64,000 bases of DNA from Candidatus Accumulibacter phosphatis (GTDB taxonomy: Bacteria > Pseudomonadota > Gammaproteobacteria > Burkholderiales > Rhodocyclaceae), in assembly GCF_012939955.1 (NCBI RefSeq), contig NZ_SPMY01000004.1, positions 1 through 64,000 on the forward strand, read 5' to 3'. The notes under the pieces were generated by a model. The model was not told the DNA's origin. It worked only from the letters and a program-made list of their open reading frames with translations, and did no database searches. How positions within the stretch are numbered: the first letter of the stretch is position 1; the number at the start of each line of letters is the position of its first letter. Positions 63,244 to 64,000 of the stretch are shown here, piece after piece. The translations under genes and the position numbers were made by a program.

Positions 63244-64000
63244 GTGAACGACCTGAAAACCATCAATCTCAACGCCGATCTCGGCGAAAGCTTCGGCCAC
63301 TGGTCCATGGGCGACGATTCGGCGATGCTCGATATCGTCGGCAGCGCCAACATCGCCTGCGGTTTTCACGCTGGCGACCCGATGGTCATGCGCGCGACGC
63401 TGCTCGCCGCAAAAGCCCGCGGCGTCAGCGTCGGCGCCCATCCCGGCTACGCTGACCTGCAAGGCTTTGGTCGCCGACCGCAGGCGCTCAGCGCAGCCGA
63501 AGTGGAAGCGCTGCTGATCTATCAGGTGGGCGCGCTGCAGGGCATGGCCGTCAGCGAGGGCATGGCGGTGACGCACGTCAAACCGCACGGCGCCCTGAAT
63601 AACCAGGCCTGCGCCGACAGGCCGCTGGCCGAGGCTATCGTCCGCGCCGTCAAGGCCCTGGATCCGACGCTGATCCTGCTGGCGCCGGCCTGCTCGCAAC
63701 TGGCGCAGGCCGGACGCGCCGCCGGCCTGCCGGTGGTCGACGAAATCTTCGCCGACCGCCGCTATCAGGACGACGGCCAACTCGTCCCGCGCAGCCAGCC
63801 CGGCGCCGTCATCCACGACCCCGGCCAGGCCCTGATCCACGTCCGCGCCATGCTCGATGCCGGCGCTCTGGTCAGCGCCAGCGGCCACCACATTCCGGTC
63901 CAGGCCGGCAGCATCTGCATCCACGGCGACTCGCCGGATGCGGTGGCGCTGGCAAGGCATCTGCGCGATGGATTGGTGACTTCGGGTTACACATTGGCAC
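63244..64000 (+). CDS. pxpA: 5-oxoprolinase subunit PxpA (LamB/YcsF), cut by window end
   Basis: About 252 codons are visible from GTG 63244, 4 bases after pxpC. The start NDLKTINLNADLGESFG, then ANIACGFHAGDP, GAHPGYADLQGFGRR, THVKPHGALNN and DEIFADRRYQDDGQLVPR, is the YcsF family. It ends in the window with SSGYT-like sequence (LRDGLVTSGYTLA), close to the expected end of the family at about 250 residues. The stop lies beyond 64000. Confidence 0.95.
   Translation, partial: MNDLKTINLNADLGESFGHWSMGDDSAMLDIVGSANIACGFHAGDPMVMRATLLAAKARGVSVGAHPGYADLQGFGRRPQALSAAEVEALLIYQVGALQGMAVSEGMAVTHVKPHGALNNQACADRPLAEAIVRAVKALDPTLILLAPACSQLAQAGRAAGLPVVDEIFADRRYQDDGQLVPRSQPGAVIHDPGQALIHVRAMLDAGALVSASGHHIPVQAGSICIHGDSPDAVALARHLRDGLVTSGYTLA

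Overview
The window is GC-rich DNA from a Gram-negative betaproteobacterium, most likely of the order Rhodocyclales. This is inferred from the gene repertoire and order: a caa3-type cytochrome oxidase cluster with DUF2244, DUF2970 and DUF2909 genes, a DUF2868/DUF3482 pair, accB-accC-prmA, and yhdP-nitrilase-tldD. No rRNA or phylogenetic marker was compared, so the genus is not established. One tRNA gene, tRNA-Arg(CCG), is present. There is no CRISPR array, transposase or prophage.

Layout. 0-4 kb: an HlyD-type adaptor beside a dispersed repeat, then the Rep helicase. 4-11.3 kb: an Ala/Pro-rich secreted protein, a c5-type cytochrome, tRNA-Arg, and an accessory-looking stretch with three broken genes (Fic enzyme, MepA endopeptidase, ParB-like nuclease) around an exported-protein operon containing an M48 protease. 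11.5-17.3 kb: a DEDD exonuclease, an acyltransferase, an operon of a DUF2868 membrane protein, a DUF3482 GTPase and two SMR transporters, and an MliC-like lipoprotein. 17.4-24.2 kb: a minus-strand housekeeping series (nucleotidyltransferase-like, TlpA-like, aroQ, accB, accC, prmA, DUF3426, PfkB kinase). 24.3-34.5 kb: mpl, then a respiratory region in which ctaB, a stand-alone COX II membrane hairpin and DUF2244 diverge from coxB-coxA-small ORF-ctaG-DUF2970-coxC, followed by SURF1 and an SCO-like gene. 34.5-42.2 kb: a DUF1615 lipoprotein, gamma-glutamyltransferase, and an RND efflux operon ending in DUF2892. 42.3-47.3 kb: the remains of a two-gene ATPase module, an AcuI-like reductase with its TetR regulator, and an HDOD protein. 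47.3-64 kb: yciH-glnE, yhdP-nitrilase-tldD, an MscS channel, a membrane-fused spermidine-synthase-like protein, and pxpB-pxpC-pxpA (5-oxoprolinase) cut by the window end.

Three themes stand out. First, perfect FNR/Anr-type palindromes sit on both sides of the divergent oxidase region, pointing to oxygen control. Second, a modular intergenic repeat recurs across the window: a 10-bp inverted repeat around a conserved 26-nt loop, a GC-rich hairpin and a small coding-competent hairpin. Copies overlap or abut gene ends. Third, six genes carry frame lesions. Three of these lie at C7, C9 and A10 homopolymers, one at a CCCAAAC heptamer, and two are single in-frame stop codons. They may be sequencing errors, decay or switchable tracts; the sequence alone cannot decide.
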